NCBI GenBank assembly: GCA_022841745.1
Contig: JALHQW010000017.1
Span: 71,520 to 135,519, forward strand
Origin: Saprospiraceae bacterium
GTDB lineage: Bacteria; Bacteroidota; Bacteroidia; Chitinophagales; Saprospiraceae
DNA length: 64,000 nucleotides
Direction of reading: 5' to 3'
Below, piece by piece: positions 53,726 through 62,395 of the stretch. The translations under genes were made by a program, and so were the position numbers. The notes below the pieces were generated by a model. It did no database searches. It saw nothing but the letters and a program-made list of their open reading frames with translations, and was not told the DNA's origin. Each line of letters begins with the position of its first letter. The first letter of the stretch is position 1.

Positions 53726-55228
53726 ATGAGTACTGGACTAATCATAATAGCCTGCTTGGTATTGATTGTCATCGTCATCATCCAAATTGGAAAGGTGACC
53801 GAACTGGCTGCCAAGATAAGGGGGGAGGAAACGGTTCAATTTGAGTCGAACAAGCGGTCAGCCAACTTCATGTTGCTGTTCTTAATCGGCTTCATGATAC
53901 TAACTGTTTGGTCAGCTTGGCATTATAAAAACTGGATGCTGGGTTATGGGCCTCACGAATCGGCGTCCGCCCATGGCAATACACTAGACAGTGCCTTCAA
54001 TATTACCTTGTTCTTTACGGGCATTGTATTCGTGGTAACCCATATCGCACTTTTCTGGTTTTCCTATAAGTACAAGGGGCGCAAAGGTGGGGTAGCCGAT
54101 TTCATGCCACACGATACCAAATTGGAGATTATTTGGACGGCAATTCCGGCTGTGGTCATGTGCTTCCTTGTGGTACGAGGCCTTGTTGCCTGGAATGAAG
54201 TAATGGCCGATGTTGCCGACGGTGAAGAACATATTGAGATTGAGGCTACTGGCCAGCAATTCCTGTGGCATCTTCGCTATCCTGGTGCCGATGGCAAGCT
54301 GGGTGCTCGCAATTTCAAGTTATTGAAGTCTGGCGAAAACCCATTGGGTCAAGATTGGACGGATGATAAGAACTTGGACGACTTCATGCCTGCAGACCTT
54401 GTTCTGCCGGTTGGAAAGAAAGTCAGGGTTCGAATCACGGCTTTGGATGTACTCCACAACTTTGATCTTCCCCATTTCAGGGTGAAGATGGATGCTGTTC
54501 CCGGCATGCCAACCTATTTCGTTTTCACACCCACCAAAACGACAGAGGAATATCGCCAGCAACTCAGCAAGTACCCAGAGTACCAGCAACCGTCTGATCC
54601 AGAGGATCCCAAAAGCCCGCCGCTTTGGAAAACTTTCGAGTATGAACTTGCCTGTGCGGAGCTATGCGGAAAAGGGCATTTTTCTATGAAAAAAATCGTC
54701 AAGATTGTTTCGGAAGAAGAATATGAGAAATGGGCAAAAGAACAGCAGTCTTTCTACTTATCAAGTGTAAGGGGCAAAGATTTTGACCCAAGAAAAGATG
54801 AAGTCCTTGATATAGAGGTACGCAAGCGTAAACAAGATTTCGATACGGCTGTTGATAAGGCGCTTTCTGCCACAAAACCGGAAGAAAAAATCATCCGACT
54901 GGACTATGTTTATTACAAAACAGGTTCAGCGGAATTGGACGACAAATCCAAATACGAATTGGACAACCTTACTGCTGTACTTAACAAGTATCCAAACATG
55001 ACCATCGAAGTTTCGAGCCACACGGATAGCGATGGGGATGATGCTAGCAATATGACACTTTCACAAGAAAGATCAAGGGCAGTCTTTAATTATTTGGCTG
55101 GAAAAGGTGTTGCCGCCGGTAGAATGAGGACAAAGGGCTATGGAGCAACCAAACCCGTTGATTCGAATGATACCGATGAAGGAAAGGCCAAGAACCGCCG
55201 TACCGAATTCCAGATTTTGACCCAATAA
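53726..55228 (+). CDS. coxB: Cytochrome c oxidase subunit II fused to an OmpA-like peptidoglycan-binding domain
   Basis: The protein receives electrons at CuA. An extra N-terminal helix (1-22) precedes the helices at about 47-64, 93-113 and 134-152. The cupredoxin domain has the CuA ligands His244, Cys310, Glu312, Cys314, His318 and Met321 (CAELCGKGHFSM). From about residue 388 an OmpA C-terminal domain follows, with YVYYKTGSAELDDKSKYELD, SSHTDSDGDDASNMTLSQER (Asp434, Arg449) and GYGATKPVDSNDT, ending NRRTEF. The 500-residue fusion has no internal stop, and the linker is charged and helical. Both domains should face the periplasm. Confidence 0.95.
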   Translation: MSTGLIIIACLVLIVIVIIQIGKVTELAAKIRGEETVQFESNKRSANFMLLFLIGFMILTVWSAWHYKNWMLGYGPHESASAHGNTLDSAFNITLFFTGIVFVVTHIALFWFSYKYKGRKGGVADFMPHDTKLEIIWTAIPAVVMCFLVVRGLVAWNEVMADVADGEEHIEIEATGQQFLWHLRYPGADGKLGARNFKLLKSGENPLGQDWTDDKNLDDFMPADLVLPVGKKVRVRITALDVLHNFDLPHFRVKMDAVPGMPTYFVFTPTKTTEEYRQQLSKYPEYQQPSDPEDPKSPPLWKTFEYELACAELCGKGHFSMKKIVKIVSEEEYEKWAKEQQSFYLSSVRGKDFDPRKDEVLDIEVRKRKQDFDTAVDKALSATKPEEKIIRLDYVYYKTGSAELDDKSKYELDNLTAVLNKYPNMTIEVSSHTDSDGDDASNMTLSQERSRAVFNYLAGKGVAAGRMRTKGYGATKPVDSNDTDEGKAKNRRTEFQILTQ

Positions 55229-55261
55229 GAACCACTAACTCAAAAGAAAAAAAATCGAAAT

Positions 55262-57115
55262 ATGGCTAACTTAACGACTACTGTTCAAGACCGTGAGGAC
55301 CAGCTGATCGAGCAATATGGTTTCGATGACCATTTCCATGAGCATGAACATGGTGACAAGTACAAGTCGGGCTTCATCATGAAGTACATCTTCAGCATGG
55401 ATCACAAAATCATTGCCCGCCAGTTTTTGATTACGGGTATGATTTGGGCCTTGATAGGCGCTGGGATGTCGATTATTTTCCGACTACAATTAGGTTTTCC
55501 AGAAGAGAGCCTGACATGGCTTCGACCATTGCTCGGCAAATGGATAGAAGTAAATGCAGAGACTGGCATTGGCAAATTAGCGCCAGAGTTCTATTACGCA
55601 TTGGTGACCATGCACGGTACTATCATCGTTTTCTTTGTACTGACAGCAGGCTTAAGCGGTACTTTCAGTAACTTGCTGATACCCTTGCAATTGGGAGCAC
55701 GTGACATGGCATCCCCACTGTTGAACATGATGTCCTACTGGTTCTTCTTCATGGCCAGTATCGTTATGTTCTACTCCTTGTTCCTTAGCACAGGGCCATT
55801 CTCTGGTGGCTGGGTTGCATATCCTCCGTTGAGTGCATTGGAACAAGCCTCGGATGGTTCTGGCGCAGGTATGACGCTTTGGATAATTAGCCTTGTTTTG
55901 TTTGTGATTTCGGTAGGTTTGGGGGGTATCAATTATGTTACCACTGTCCTTAACCTTCGCACAAAGGGCATGAGCATGTGGCGTATGCCTTTAACGATTT
56001 GGGCATTCTTTGTAACTGCCATCCTCGGCCTTCTTTCTTTTCCGGTATTGGTTTCCGGCTTCTTGCTACTTATGGCTGACAGGAGTTTAGGTACCAGTTT
56101 TTACTTGAGCGAGATTTTTATCGGTGGCCAACAGCTTGAGCACGTTGGAGGTAGCCCGATTCTGTACCAGCACTTGTTCTGGTTCTTGGGTCACCCTGAG
56201 GTTTATATTATCATTTTACCAGCGATGGGACTTACTTCGGAAGTGTTATCAGTTCACTGCCGCAAACCCATTTTCGGATACAAGGCGATGGTTTATTCCA
56301 TCTTAGCCATTGGGTTCCTTTCGTTTATTGTTTGGGCGCACCACATGTTCATGTCAGGTGTTAACCCATTCATTTCCAACTTCTTCGTCATCTTCACGCT
56401 CATCATTGCAGTACCTTCAGCGGTAAAAGTATTTAACTGGATTACTACCATTTACAAATCGAACTTACGATACAATGCTGCATCCATGTTTGCAATAGGC
56501 TTCGTATCCATGTTCATATCAGGTGGTTTGACTGGCATTTTCCTAGGAAACTCTGCCATAGACATCCAGATGCACGACACCTATTTTGTTGTAGCTCACT
56601 TCCACATTGTAATGGGGGTTGCAGCATTCTTTGGCATGTTCGCTGGGGTTTACCACTGGTATCCAAAAATGTTTGGGCGCTACATGAATGAGACGATGGG
56701 TAAACTTCACTTCTGGGGTACATTGATAGGGGCTTATGCCATCTTCTGGCCAATGCACTATCTTGGCATGGCAGGTGTACCACGCCGTTATTATCAATTC
56801 AGCAATTTTGACACATTCAGTCATTTCTCTGAAATGAACCAGTTCATCACGATTGCTGCAATTGTTACTTTCGGTTTCCAAGTGTTGATGTTCGTGAACT
56901 TCTTTTACAGCATCTGGAAAGGCAAAAAAGTTACGACTAAAAATCCTTGGGGCGCCTCCACCCTTGAGTGGACAACACCCATAAATGCTGGACACGGTAA
57001 CTGGCCAGGCAAATTGCCAACAGTTCACCGTTGGGCCTATGATTATGGTAAGAATGGCGAAGAAGTGATAAATCAAGTGGAGCCAATGAGAGATGGTGAA
57101 ACTGAAGACCATTAA
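55262..57115 (+). CDS. coxA: Cytochrome c oxidase subunit I
   Basis: The catalytic subunit, holding haem a, haem a3 and CuB. It has about 12 helices. The key element GHPEVY places His311 (CuB ligand), Glu313 and Tyr315 (cross-linked pair), so it is of the A1 type. The D-channel start GARDMASPLLNMMSYWFFFM is also visible. The late HDTYFVVAHFHIVMGVAAFF supplies the haem a3 and haem a ligands. A His-rich N-terminus (FDDHFHEHEHGDKYKSG) is unusual. Its 617 residues are normal. A terminator-like hairpin follows. Confidence 0.96.
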   Translation: MANLTTTVQDREDQLIEQYGFDDHFHEHEHGDKYKSGFIMKYIFSMDHKIIARQFLITGMIWALIGAGMSIIFRLQLGFPEESLTWLRPLLGKWIEVNAETGIGKLAPEFYYALVTMHGTIIVFFVLTAGLSGTFSNLLIPLQLGARDMASPLLNMMSYWFFFMASIVMFYSLFLSTGPFSGGWVAYPPLSALEQASDGSGAGMTLWIISLVLFVISVGLGGINYVTTVLNLRTKGMSMWRMPLTIWAFFVTAILGLLSFPVLVSGFLLLMADRSLGTSFYLSEIFIGGQQLEHVGGSPILYQHLFWFLGHPEVYIIILPAMGLTSEVLSVHCRKPIFGYKAMVYSILAIGFLSFIVWAHHMFMSGVNPFISNFFVIFTLIIAVPSAVKVFNWITTIYKSNLRYNAASMFAIGFVSMFISGGLTGIFLGNSAIDIQMHDTYFVVAHFHIVMGVAAFFGMFAGVYHWYPKMFGRYMNETMGKLHFWGTLIGAYAIFWPMHYLGMAGVPRRYYQFSNFDTFSHFSEMNQFITIAAIVTFGFQVLMFVNFFYSIWKGKKVTTKNPWGASTLEWTTPINAGHGNWPGKLPTVHRWAYDYGKNGEEVINQVEPMRDGETEDH

Positions 57116-57134
57116 GCCAATGAGAGATGGTGAA
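57081..57134 (+). repeat. 20-bp direct repeat spanning the coxA stop
   Basis: AGCCAATGAGAGATGGTGAA occurs at 57081-57100 (inside the gene) and again at 57115-57134 (after the stop), 34 bases apart. It suggests a slipped duplication of the gene's end. Confidence 0.8.
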
Positions 57135-57164
57135 CGAACAATTAAGACTTGTTCGTGATTTTTG
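57133..57164 (+). terminator. Weak terminator-like hairpin after coxA
   Basis: ACGAACA and TGTTCGT pair around a 9-base loop and are followed by GATTTTT. It lies 40 bases before the ctaB GTG start and might reduce downstream transcription. Confidence 0.45.
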
Positions 57165-57203
57165 GTAGTTTCTTTAATAATAACTTGATTAACAAACGAT
57201 TAA

Positions 57204-58106
57204 GTGGATTATAAAACGAAGGCAGCAACTTCAACTCCCCTGAGATTGGTTTCTCAAAAGGCGAGAGACTATGGTGAGTTGGTAAAGTTCAAGCTGTCAT
57301 TGACAGTCGTTTACTCGGCCATCATGGCATACTTGATAGCAGCAACCGGGGATGTGAATTGGCTAGAAGTGTTGATTCTTTCCTTAGGCGGTTTTTGTGT
57401 GGCAGGTGCAGCGAATGCGCTGAACCAAGTACTCGAAAGGGACTTTGACAAATTGATGAAGCGTACCGCCAACCGCCCCTTGGCTACTGGTAGAATGACT
57501 GTTTCAGATGCAGTTTTGGCTGCTGGCATTCTTAGCATTGTTGGCTTGATGTTGCTGGCAACATTCAATCCTTGGGCTTCTTTTTTTGGAGTGATTGCCC
57601 TATTGAGCTATGCCTTCCTGTACACGCCCATGAAGCGGATTTCGCCCTCGGCCATTGCAGTGGGCGCCTTGCCGGGCGCCTTGCCGATGCTGATTGGATG
57701 TGTTGCGTTTCAAGGAGAACTGACTTCGTTGGCATTGTCATTGTTCATGCTGCAGTTTTTTTGGCAGTTCCCTCATTTCGGAGCAATCAGTTGGCTTGGC
57801 TTTGAGGACTATCAAAAAGCAGGTTTCAAATTTGTCGTTGATAAGGATGGAAAACAAGACAGGAATATTGGGCTACAAGCTGTGTTTTATGCACTTTGCC
57901 TTATACCAGTCGGTTTAATGCCTTATTTTACTGCTGTGACTGGTGTAATATCTGGCGTAGTAGTAACCATTTTAGCCTTGGTATATGCTTGGTTTGGATG
58001 GAACCTTTATCATAAGAACGACCGGAAAGCGGCCCTGCAACTAATGTTTTTCTCATTTTTTTATTTACCACTGGCATTGACTGCCTTGTGGATTGACAAA
58101 ATCTGA
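57204..58106 (+). CDS. ctaB: Protohaem IX farnesyltransferase (haem O synthase)
   Basis: A UbiA-type prenyltransferase that makes haem O, the precursor of haem A for the oxidase. The signature ALNQVLERDFDKLMKRTANR (N-D-D type) and the late LFMLQFFWQFPHFGAISWLG are conserved. Seven to nine helices are present. It uses a GTG start at 57204; no ATG lies before the conserved region. The 300 residues are full length. It is followed two bases later by the next gene, so the two are translationally linked. Confidence 0.95.
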   Translation: MDYKTKAATSTPLRLVSQKARDYGELVKFKLSLTVVYSAIMAYLIAATGDVNWLEVLILSLGGFCVAGAANALNQVLERDFDKLMKRTANRPLATGRMTVSDAVLAAGILSIVGLMLLATFNPWASFFGVIALLSYAFLYTPMKRISPSAIAVGALPGALPMLIGCVAFQGELTSLALSLFMLQFFWQFPHFGAISWLGFEDYQKAGFKFVVDKDGKQDRNIGLQAVFYALCLIPVGLMPYFTAVTGVISGVVVTILALVYAWFGWNLYHKNDRKAALQLMFFSFFYLPLALTALWIDKI

Positions 58107-58108
58107 AA

Positions 58109-58687
58109 ATGGATTTGAGCATAAATGAAAGTGTAGGTAGGAACAAAATCCATCCGCATAAATTTGCGGTTTGGGTAGGTTGCGGCTCCATCTTGATGAT
58201 GTTCGCATCCCTGACAAGTGCCTATGTCGTTCGCCAATCGGCAGGCAATTGGTTGGAGTTTAGTTTGCCGAATATATTTAAGGTCAGCACGGTGGTAATC
58301 CTCCTTAGCAGCCTGACCCTGCATTTGGCCTATTCCGCCTTCAAAAAGGAAAAAGAGGTGCAATACAAAGGATTGTTGCTGTTGACCTACGTGTTGGCTA
58401 TGTTGTTCTTTGTATTTCAGTATTTTGGATGGCAGGACTTAGCCGCTTCAGGGGTTCCGTTTACGATAAACCCCTCGGGCGATTTTGTTTACATGATTAC
58501 TTGGTTCCATGCCGCCCACGTCGTCGGAGGCTTGGCCACCCTAACGGTCGCCCTTATCCATGCTTTTGGGTTAAAGTTCAAGCCGACGCCCAAACGCATA
58601 CTCAGATTTGAAATGACTTTGACCTATTGGCATTTTGTAGATTTCCTTTGGGTTTATTTGTTCGTATTCTTGACATTGTATCGCTGA
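58109..58687 (+). CDS. Cytochrome c oxidase subunit III-family protein (short)
   Basis: A 192-residue subunit III homologue with five helices. GCGSILMMFASLTSAYVVRQ at the start and WFHAAHVVGGLATL with TYWHFVDFLWVYLFVFL at the end match the family. Its start is two bases from the ctaB stop. A larger second subunit III follows, so the oxidase may contain both, as in related operons. Confidence 0.92.
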   Translation: MDLSINESVGRNKIHPHKFAVWVGCGSILMMFASLTSAYVVRQSAGNWLEFSLPNIFKVSTVVILLSSLTLHLAYSAFKKEKEVQYKGLLLLTYVLAMLFFVFQYFGWQDLAASGVPFTINPSGDFVYMITWFHAAHVVGGLATLTVALIHAFGLKFKPTPKRILRFEMTLTYWHFVDFLWVYLFVFLTLYR

Positions 58688-58694
58688 AAGGTAG

Positions 58695-58812
58695 TTAAAT
58701 TGTTGAATTGTCAAATTGTTACGTTGCTCGTTCGAACTTTACAACATCTTGGCTAGTAAGCAATTTAACAATCCAACAATTCAACCATCAAACAATCCAG
58801 CAATTTTTAACA
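58695..58812 (+). repeat. Octamer arrays, mutually complementary, before the second subunit III
   Basis: AAATTGTTGAATTGTCAAAT lies near 58697-58718. TAACAATC, CAACAATT, CAACCATC, AAACAATC and CAGCAATT follow near 58764-58804 at 8-base spacing. The first array is close to the reverse complement of the second, so a long hairpin can form. Confidence 0.75.
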
Positions 58813-58814
58813 AT

Positions 58815-59789
58815 ATGGCTTCTACAGCAGTTTTAGAGCATGGCCACGAAACAGAGCAGGAACTCTGGTCTGGTGGTAAAGAACCGTTCAAAGCAAGCTA
58901 CGGCAAGCTGATGATGTGGTATTTCCTGGTAACGGATGCTTTTACTTTTTCGGGATTCCTAATCGCCTATGGGGCGCTGCGCTTTAGCAGCGATACGTGG
59001 CCCGTGGCCGATTTTGTTTTCAACAAAGTTCCGTTTTACCACGGCGACACACCTTGGCCGCTTGTTTTCGTGACTTTTATGACCTTCGTGCTCATTGCCA
59101 GTTCTGTGACAATGGTGCGTGCCGTTCAAGAAGGTCATCGCAACAACAAAAGTGGGGTGGTACTATGGATGTTTCTGACCATTCTCGGTGGAGCCACATT
59201 CCTTGGTTGCCAAGCATGGGAGTGGACCACCATGATCAAAGAAGAAGGGGTCTCCATCTTCACAAATCCATTCTCAACACATTTGGAAGATGGTCAGTAC
59301 CTAAGCGAGCAGGAATTGGTAGCTCAAGGTTATACCAAGACTGAGGCTGATATTCATGGTGCAAAGTCCACCTATTATTTGCCAAAAGGTGCTGCCGATA
59401 TTGAAGACAATCGGTATTTTGTGAAATCAACTCACAGTGGCAAATCAATGGCAGGAGAAGCTATCGTGGCTGGCAAACCCTATTTGATTACCATTAACCA
59501 TAGTACCCATCAATATGAACATGCTGCCTACAAGACCGCTGGCGGTAGCGTTCAGAAGGAAGGTTTCGGCCCAAAGGCTTTTGGTGCGCTTTTCTTTTTC
59601 ATCACTGGATTCCACGGATTCCACGTATTCTCCGGAGTTATTTTCTTAACGATGGTCATGATAAACGCAGCAAGTGGACTCTATGCCCGTAGGAACAACA
59701 ACTATGAGATGGTGGAGAAAATCGGCCTTTATTGGCACTTCGTGGACCTTGTTTGGGTCTTCGTTTTCTTGGTGTTCTATCTCCTTTAA
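58815..59789 (+). CDS. Cytochrome c oxidase subunit III (long form)
   Basis: A 324-residue subunit III with seven helices. MMWYFLVTDAFTFSGFLIAY and the late FFFITGFHGFHVFSGVIFL with YWHFVDLVWVFVFLVFYLL fit the family. A soluble loop of about 100 residues (150-245, including THLEDGQYLSEQELVAQGYT) is inserted in the middle. ATG 58815 is chosen because the longer frame runs through repeat DNA. Its N-terminus is His-rich (EHGHETEQE). Confidence 0.92.
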   Translation: MASTAVLEHGHETEQELWSGGKEPFKASYGKLMMWYFLVTDAFTFSGFLIAYGALRFSSDTWPVADFVFNKVPFYHGDTPWPLVFVTFMTFVLIASSVTMVRAVQEGHRNNKSGVVLWMFLTILGGATFLGCQAWEWTTMIKEEGVSIFTNPFSTHLEDGQYLSEQELVAQGYTKTEADIHGAKSTYYLPKGAADIEDNRYFVKSTHSGKSMAGEAIVAGKPYLITINHSTHQYEHAAYKTAGGSVQKEGFGPKAFGALFFFITGFHGFHVFSGVIFLTMVMINAASGLYARRNNNYEMVEKIGLYWHFVDLVWVFVFLVFYLL

Positions 59790-59830
59790 TCCTAATTATT
59801 CAACAAAAAAGAATTTAAAATTTCGAAGAT

Positions 59831-60259
59831 ATGGATGCTCACATGAGTTATGATGACCAGAAAAAACTGGTAGTGAAGGGCTTGAAACTACTCGGAGCCA
59901 TTACGTTCATTGAAGTGTTGATCGCCTTGTTGGCCAAAGGCTATCTAATCCCAGGAGTTGAATTCAAAGGATTCATGCACTATATTTACATGTTTATCAT
60001 GGTCGCCTTCAGTGTTTACAAAGCCTATTTTATCATTTACAACTTCATGCACATGGGGCACGAGGTTCAAGCTTTGCGCTGGAGCGTCTTGTTGCCGATG
60101 TTGCTGTTGGTTTGGGCTATCATTGCCTTTTTTCAAGAAGGTGCCTCTTGGGGTGCAAGGCGTAACCAAATTGAGCAGAAGGACATGGAGGAGGTCAATA
60201 AAAAACCCGCCACAGGCAGTCTCGATTATGACGAACTGACGGCTAAGATCCTGATTTAA
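59831..60259 (+). CDS. Cytochrome c oxidase subunit IV-family protein
   Basis: A 142-residue protein with three helices and a loop MHYIYMFIMVAFSVYKAYFI, then FMHMGHEVQALRWSVLLPM, typical of bacterial subunit IV (COX4_pro). It follows subunit III by 41 bases, and a strong terminator closes this part of the operon. Confidence 0.9.
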   Translation: MDAHMSYDDQKKLVVKGLKLLGAITFIEVLIALLAKGYLIPGVEFKGFMHYIYMFIMVAFSVYKAYFIIYNFMHMGHEVQALRWSVLLPMLLLVWAIIAFFQEGASWGARRNQIEQKDMEEVNKKPATGSLDYDELTAKILI

Positions 60260-60264
60260 AAGTC

Positions 60265-60303
60265 AAAAAGGCGAGACCGCAACGGTTCTCGCCTTTTTCA
60301 TTT
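60265..60303 (+). terminator. Intrinsic terminator after subunit IV
   Basis: AAAAAGGCGAGA pairs with TCTCGCCTTTTT around a 10-base loop with internal CCG/CGG pairing, followed by a T-rich run. It probably ends the main ACIII-oxidase transcript. Confidence 0.9.
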
Positions 60304-60417
60304 TAACCTAACTGTTTAGTTGGGATGGGAGAGAAAACATCATTTTTATCTCCTCTCTCAGATTTAGGGTATTGTGGAATATCGGCCCTAAGCTAAAGAG
60401 TGAATTGCAAGCATAAA

Positions 60418-61026
60418 ATGGACAATATCGAAGAAGTTAAACCGGCCAATAAATTCTGGCGTGCGGTGGTTTTTGCCGTGCTTTTTATACTGCCGATTGG
60501 CTCTGTGTACTATTTATACAAAGGCCGTGCGCATTCCAGGACCGCAAAGGCAGAATTGGAAAACTTAGGCAAGGTAGATGGGTTCAATTTGATGAATCAG
60601 CAGAACCAGGCCATTACGCCAAAAGGTTTACACGGCAAGGTGACTATCGTGAATTTCTTGCCCGGTGACCTGTCAAAGGCTAAACCGCTAACCGACAGAA
60701 TTGCACAAGTTCATCAAAGCTTTGACGATTCGGATGATATTATTTTCCTATCCTTTTTAGTTAGGGATTCTTCAAAGAATTTGCTCCAAACTGCGAAGGA
60801 ACTTGGAATCGAAGATCATGATCAGTGGTATTTGTTGGGCACCTCCCAAGAGGAATGGAAGCGACTTTCAACGGAGGTCTATCATTTGCCCAATGGAGAA
60901 AATGGGGTTGCCATGGCTGATACCAGTCTTCAAATAAGGAAACTATACGACATCAATAGCAACCAACAGATGGGGCGCATGATTGAGCATGTCGCAAAGG
61001 TCGTCCCTAAACAAAAGCGGCGTTGA
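60418..61026 (+). CDS. Sco1/SenC-like protein lacking the copper-binding motif
   Basis: A membrane-anchored thioredoxin-fold protein of 202 residues in the position of an oxidase copper chaperone. Its helix lies at about 15-34 (AVVFAVLFILPIGSVYYLYK). Where Sco proteins have CPxxC after a beta strand (GKVxxVxFxFxxCPxxC), this one reads GKVTIVNFLPGDLSKAKPL, with no cysteine, and the His ligand is absent too. The rest (IIFLSFLVRDSSKNLLQTAK, QWYLLGTSQEEWKRL) keeps the fold. ATG 60418 is preferred to GTG 60400. It may act structurally or be non-copper-binding. Confidence 0.78.
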   Translation: MDNIEEVKPANKFWRAVVFAVLFILPIGSVYYLYKGRAHSRTAKAELENLGKVDGFNLMNQQNQAITPKGLHGKVTIVNFLPGDLSKAKPLTDRIAQVHQSFDDSDDIIFLSFLVRDSSKNLLQTAKELGIEDHDQWYLLGTSQEEWKRLSTEVYHLPNGENGVAMADTSLQIRKLYDINSNQQMGRMIEHVAKVVPKQKRR

Positions 61027-61053
61027 CCTGTTTTTTGCAAAAAAAATCATAGC

Positions 61054-61593
61054 ATGAGTATAAAACAATCTGACTTGGTTTTGGAGAAAAAGCTAAACCG
61101 CATTGCATGGGTTATCACGGCAGTTGTCCTTTTGCTGGTTAGTTTGATGCACCGAATTCATTTCGAGACAAGCGTTGATTTTAGTTTTTTGCCAGCTGTC
61201 TATTCTGCAATGAATGCCTTGACGGCTGTGATTTTGGTGGCTGGCTTGTATTTCATCAAAAACAAACAGCCAGAAAAGCATGAAAAAGCAATGACGGCTG
61301 CAGTAATTACCTCAGTTCTTTTTCTGCTAGGGTATGTCATCTACCATACTACCAATGCCGATACCAAATTTGGTGGTGAGGGATGGATACGTCCGGTTTA
61401 TTTTTTCTTGCTAATTTCGCATATCATCCTTGCTGCTGTCATTTTCCCGTTCATCCTGTTTACGTATATAAGGGCGTTCACAGGGCAGTTCGCTAGACAT
61501 CGGAAAATGGCAAGGTGGGTGTATTGGCTTTGGCTCTACGTCGCCGTGACCGGCCCCATTCTGTATCTGATGATAAAGCCGTATTATAATTGA
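61054..61593 (+). CDS. DUF420 membrane protein
   Basis: A 179-residue DUF420 protein with five helices (WVITAVVLLLVSLMHRIHFE, FLPAVYSAMNALTAVILVAG, FFLLISHIILAAVIFPFILF). Conserved His and Tyr residues (MHRIHF, YHTTNADT, RHRKMARWVYWLWLYV) are typical. DUF420 (CtaM-like) genes often accompany oxidase assembly genes, and this one follows the Sco-like gene by 27 bases. Role in oxidase maturation is inferred. Confidence 0.9.
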   Translation: MSIKQSDLVLEKKLNRIAWVITAVVLLLVSLMHRIHFETSVDFSFLPAVYSAMNALTAVILVAGLYFIKNKQPEKHEKAMTAAVITSVLFLLGYVIYHTTNADTKFGGEGWIRPVYFFLLISHIILAAVIFPFILFTYIRAFTGQFARHRKMARWVYWLWLYVAVTGPILYLMIKPYYN

Positions 61594-61686
61594 CAACTGA
61601 TATTTTAAAAGGAGGTTGTTTTGGGGGATTTCAAAATATTTCCCATTGACACTTTCCCCCCAAATTATTTCTAAATAATGCACCGC

Positions 61687-61935
61687 ATGAAAAAATTGGT
61701 AGCAAGAATCGCTTTAGTTTTTTTGGTGGCTATAATGGCACTACCAACAGTCGAAGCTCAATGCCCTATGTGCAAAATGGGGGCTGAAAGCAACCTGAAG
61801 AACGGTGGAACTGCTGGAAATGGCCTGAACACTGGTATACTCTACATGTTGGCAATGCCATACCTGCTTGTTGCAACCATTGGGTTTGTGTGGTACAAAA
61901 ACCGCAAAAAAGAAAGTGAACTGCCCGATGCTTAA
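61687..61935 (+). CDS. Small membrane protein with CPMC motif
   Basis: An 82-residue protein with an N-terminal signal helix (IALVFLVAIMALPTVEA), then Cys26-Pro-Met-Cys29 on the outer face, a Gly/Asn-rich linker and a second helix (ILYMLAMPYLLVATIGFVWY). The exposed CPMC could bind copper or exchange disulphides. ATG 61687 is chosen over 61678 for signal fit. It closes the respiratory cluster; a role in CuA or CuB loading is inference. The minus-strand gene overlaps its end by four bases. Confidence 0.78.
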   Translation: MKKLVARIALVFLVAIMALPTVEAQCPMCKMGAESNLKNGGTAGNGLNTGILYMLAMPYLLVATIGFVWYKNRKKESELPDA

Positions 61936-62357
61936 TTTCGGGTTGATGCATTCTTCGAACGTTCAGCCATCCACAGCAAGAAGGCGATCAAGGCACCTAT
62001 GATTGCCGCAGATCCAAGTATCCCAAATATCAGCCCATACTTGGTCACTCCACCAATAGCCAAAAGTATGATTGACAATAGCAATAATACCAAGCTGGTC
62101 ATCAACTTACCAGTGGGCATGGATATGGAGAAAAATTTCAACAATTTGTAACCCCGCTCCTTTAGCATTTTCCTTTTCTCGCCAATGTTTTTTTTGAAGT
62201 TTACCCATTTTTGTTTGAAGTCCTGCTTGTTTGAAGCATCTTGTACTGTGTTACTAGTTCTGCTGGGAGTGGTGTGTTTAGCTACTGCTGATTCGCCAAA
62301 CACGGGAATCAAAAATAGCATGGCTACTAAAAAGGACTGCCTTAGAATGATTTTCAT
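61932..62357 (-). CDS. Exported membrane protein of unknown function
   Basis: I do not recognise the family. A signal peptide (SFLVAMLFLIPVFGESAVA) is followed by a basic region (KQKWVNFKKNIGEKRKMLKE) and two C-terminal helices (LMTSLVLLLLSIILLAIGGV and IFGILGSAAIIGALIAFLLW). 141 residues. It converges with the CPMC gene with a four-base overlap and lies downstream of the Pif1-like gene on the same strand. Confidence 0.72.
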   Translation of the reverse strand: MKIILRQSFLVAMLFLIPVFGESAVAKHTTPSRTSNTVQDASNKQDFKQKWVNFKKNIGEKRKMLKERGYKLLKFFSISMPTGKLMTSLVLLLLSIILLAIGGVTKYGLIFGILGSAAIIGALIAFLLWMAERSKNASTRN

Positions 62358-62395
62358 AAAACTGTAAATGGTTTGGACGTAAGCTGGCTTTCCGT

